Part shown: piece after piece, positions 63,377 to 64,000 of the stretch
Position numbering within the stretch: position 1 is the stretch's first letter
Layout: the number at the start of each line of letters is the position of its first letter
Assembly (NCBI RefSeq): GCF_016757215.1
Contig: NZ_JAESIY010000003.1
Coordinates: forward strand, 124,001 to 188,000
Direction of reading: 5' to 3'
Length of the DNA: 64,000 nt
Source of the DNA: Fulvivirga sediminis
GTDB lineage: Bacteria; Bacteroidota; Bacteroidia; Cytophagales; Cyclobacteriaceae
Position numbers and translations under genes: made by a program
The notes under the pieces: model-generated
What the model was told of the DNA's origin: nothing
The model's input: the letters and a program-made list of their open reading frames with translations, nothing else
Databases searched by the model: none

Positions 63377-63916
63377 TTAGAGCTTAATAGTAGCGAATTT
63401 GCCAGAAACAGTTCCGGTAAGTTTTTTTCCATTACTTAAAGTAAGATTATAAACAAGAGTGTAGTTGTCACCACCGCCAGTTACTACAATAGTGCCCCCT
63501 GTGGCCGAATAGGTGTTATCGTCTTCGTTAATTTTACCGTTTCCATCACTGTCTATAGTAATAGATGCAGAGTAGAAGTAAAAATCATCAGCTTCAGGAT
63601 CATCAAAAAAAGACATGTATGTGAAGGTGCCTGTCTGAAAAGATGTTCCTGGCGAATATAATTCAGAGTAAACTGTTACGGTGCCCGTTACTGTCTCATC
63701 GGCGATATTTGCTGTGCCATCGTGTGCTGTGAAGTCAATATTGTAATGCCCGTCTTCAGCGCCGTAATCAAACATGAATCCATTAGTCAGGCTGTAATCT
63801 TTGCCGTCGTAGGTTACGGTGCCATTGGCTGTTGCGGTATCTCCGTCATCATCGGAGCCACAGGAGAAGAGTAGGGGCAATAAAACTACATAGCTAAAAA
63901 ATAATACCTTTTTCAT
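63377..63916 (-). CDS. Lipoprotein of unknown function
   Basis: 179 residues with a lipoprotein signal (MKKVLFFSYVVLLPLLFSC, lipobox LFSC at residue ~19), an acidic linker GSDDDGDTA and a beta-strand body with glycine- and threonine-rich repeats (NGTVTYDGKDYSLTNG; TGGTIVVTGGGDNYTLVYNLTLSNGKKLTGTVSGKF), typical of small Bacteroidota surface lipoproteins. An aspartate-rich segment (DSDGNGKINEDDN) resembles a calcium-binding dockerin-like loop. Its promoter probably lies in the last 84 bases of the window. Confidence 0.85.
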   Translation of the reverse strand: MKKVLFFSYVVLLPLLFSCGSDDDGDTATANGTVTYDGKDYSLTNGFMFDYGAEDGHYNIDFTAHDGTANIADETVTGTVTVYSELYSPGTSFQTGTFTYMSFFDDPEADDFYFYSASITIDSDGNGKINEDDNTYSATGGTIVVTGGGDNYTLVYNLTLSNGKKLTGTVSGKFATIKL

Positions 63917-64000
63917 AATTCGTTTTTGTTTAGTGGTATGTTTTAAAATTATTAAAAAGGGTAATTGGGTTGATTATTAATAAGTTAGTTAAAATTAGAT

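Noticed and set aside
63221-63439. 72-codon frame at the right end
   Set aside because: Crosses a clear terminator and the end of the lipoprotein gene; random composition.
1-64000. CRISPR array, tRNA, rRNA, insertion sequence or prophage
   Set aside because: No repeated spacer unit, cloverleaf-like sequence, transposase or phage protein was seen in reading the gaps and reading frames; a tool-based search was not possible.

Overview
The window looks like chromosomal DNA from a free-living, AT-rich member of the Bacteroidota, most likely Cytophagales (Fulvivirga/Roseivirga-like; lineage is an inference). Indicators are a hybrid two-component sensor fused to an AraC domain, a serine-palmitoyltransferase-type sphingolipid enzyme, a small histone H1-like protein, SLC13/porin and KtrAB systems, and TTG-N20-TAnnTTTG-type promoters. 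I see no tRNA, rRNA, CRISPR array, insertion sequence or prophage gene. Gene content is mostly core metabolism plus one polysaccharide locus and several signalling clusters.

Layout. 0-1.6 kb: end of a multi-PAS protein and a CheR methyltransferase. 1.9-4.4 kb: RND exporter and a small unknown gene. 4.6-7.1 kb: thyA, a PabC-like lyase and a serine dehydratase beta subunit. 7.1-9.9 kb: TolC and HlyD-type efflux parts without a pump. 10.1-12.7 kb: three coupled glycosyltransferases. 12.7-16.9 kb: leftward CPBP protein, Maf, DUF1015 protein and biotin carboxylase. 17.1-18.7 kb: sphingolipid synthase homologue and H1-like protein.

19-32 kb is a beta-mannan utilisation locus without SusC/SusD: GH26 mannanase, SSS symporter, GH130 mannosylglucose phosphorylase, SGNH acetylesterase and mannobiose 2-epimerase in one overlapping operon, then the HTCS regulator and a GH5 mannanase. 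The scheme is extracytoplasmic deacetylation and cleavage, mannobiose import, epimerisation to mannosylglucose, and phosphorolysis to mannose-1-phosphate and glucose. 32-35 kb adds two small exported proteins and a large secreted propeller-like protein of unknown activity.

35.2-41.1 kb is housekeeping: exonuclease, Mpl ligase, dnaB (with DnaA-box-like repeats upstream) and pckA. 41-50.2 kb is the most interesting part. A FixL-like PAS kinase lies beside a response regulator fused to a CRP/FNR-type DNA-binding domain, surrounded by two Usp genes, an SLC13 carrier, a porin, TonB, an unknown protein and YceI. Four promoter-bearing intergenic regions here, including that of pckA, carry five copies of a TGAY-N4-RTCA palindrome with CRP/FNR half-site spacing. 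This suggests a compact FixL-FixJ-FixK-like stress or redox regulon.

50.3-64 kb: a second SGNH esterase, a REC-kinase hybrid and a stand-alone receiver, a large SF1 helicase with a possible nuclease-like C-terminus, an OmpR/kinase pair followed by a PepSY-like lipoprotein and an SdiA-regulated-type protein, KtrA/KtrB-type potassium uptake, and a lipoprotein at the right edge. Eight intrinsic-terminator hairpins mark operon ends.
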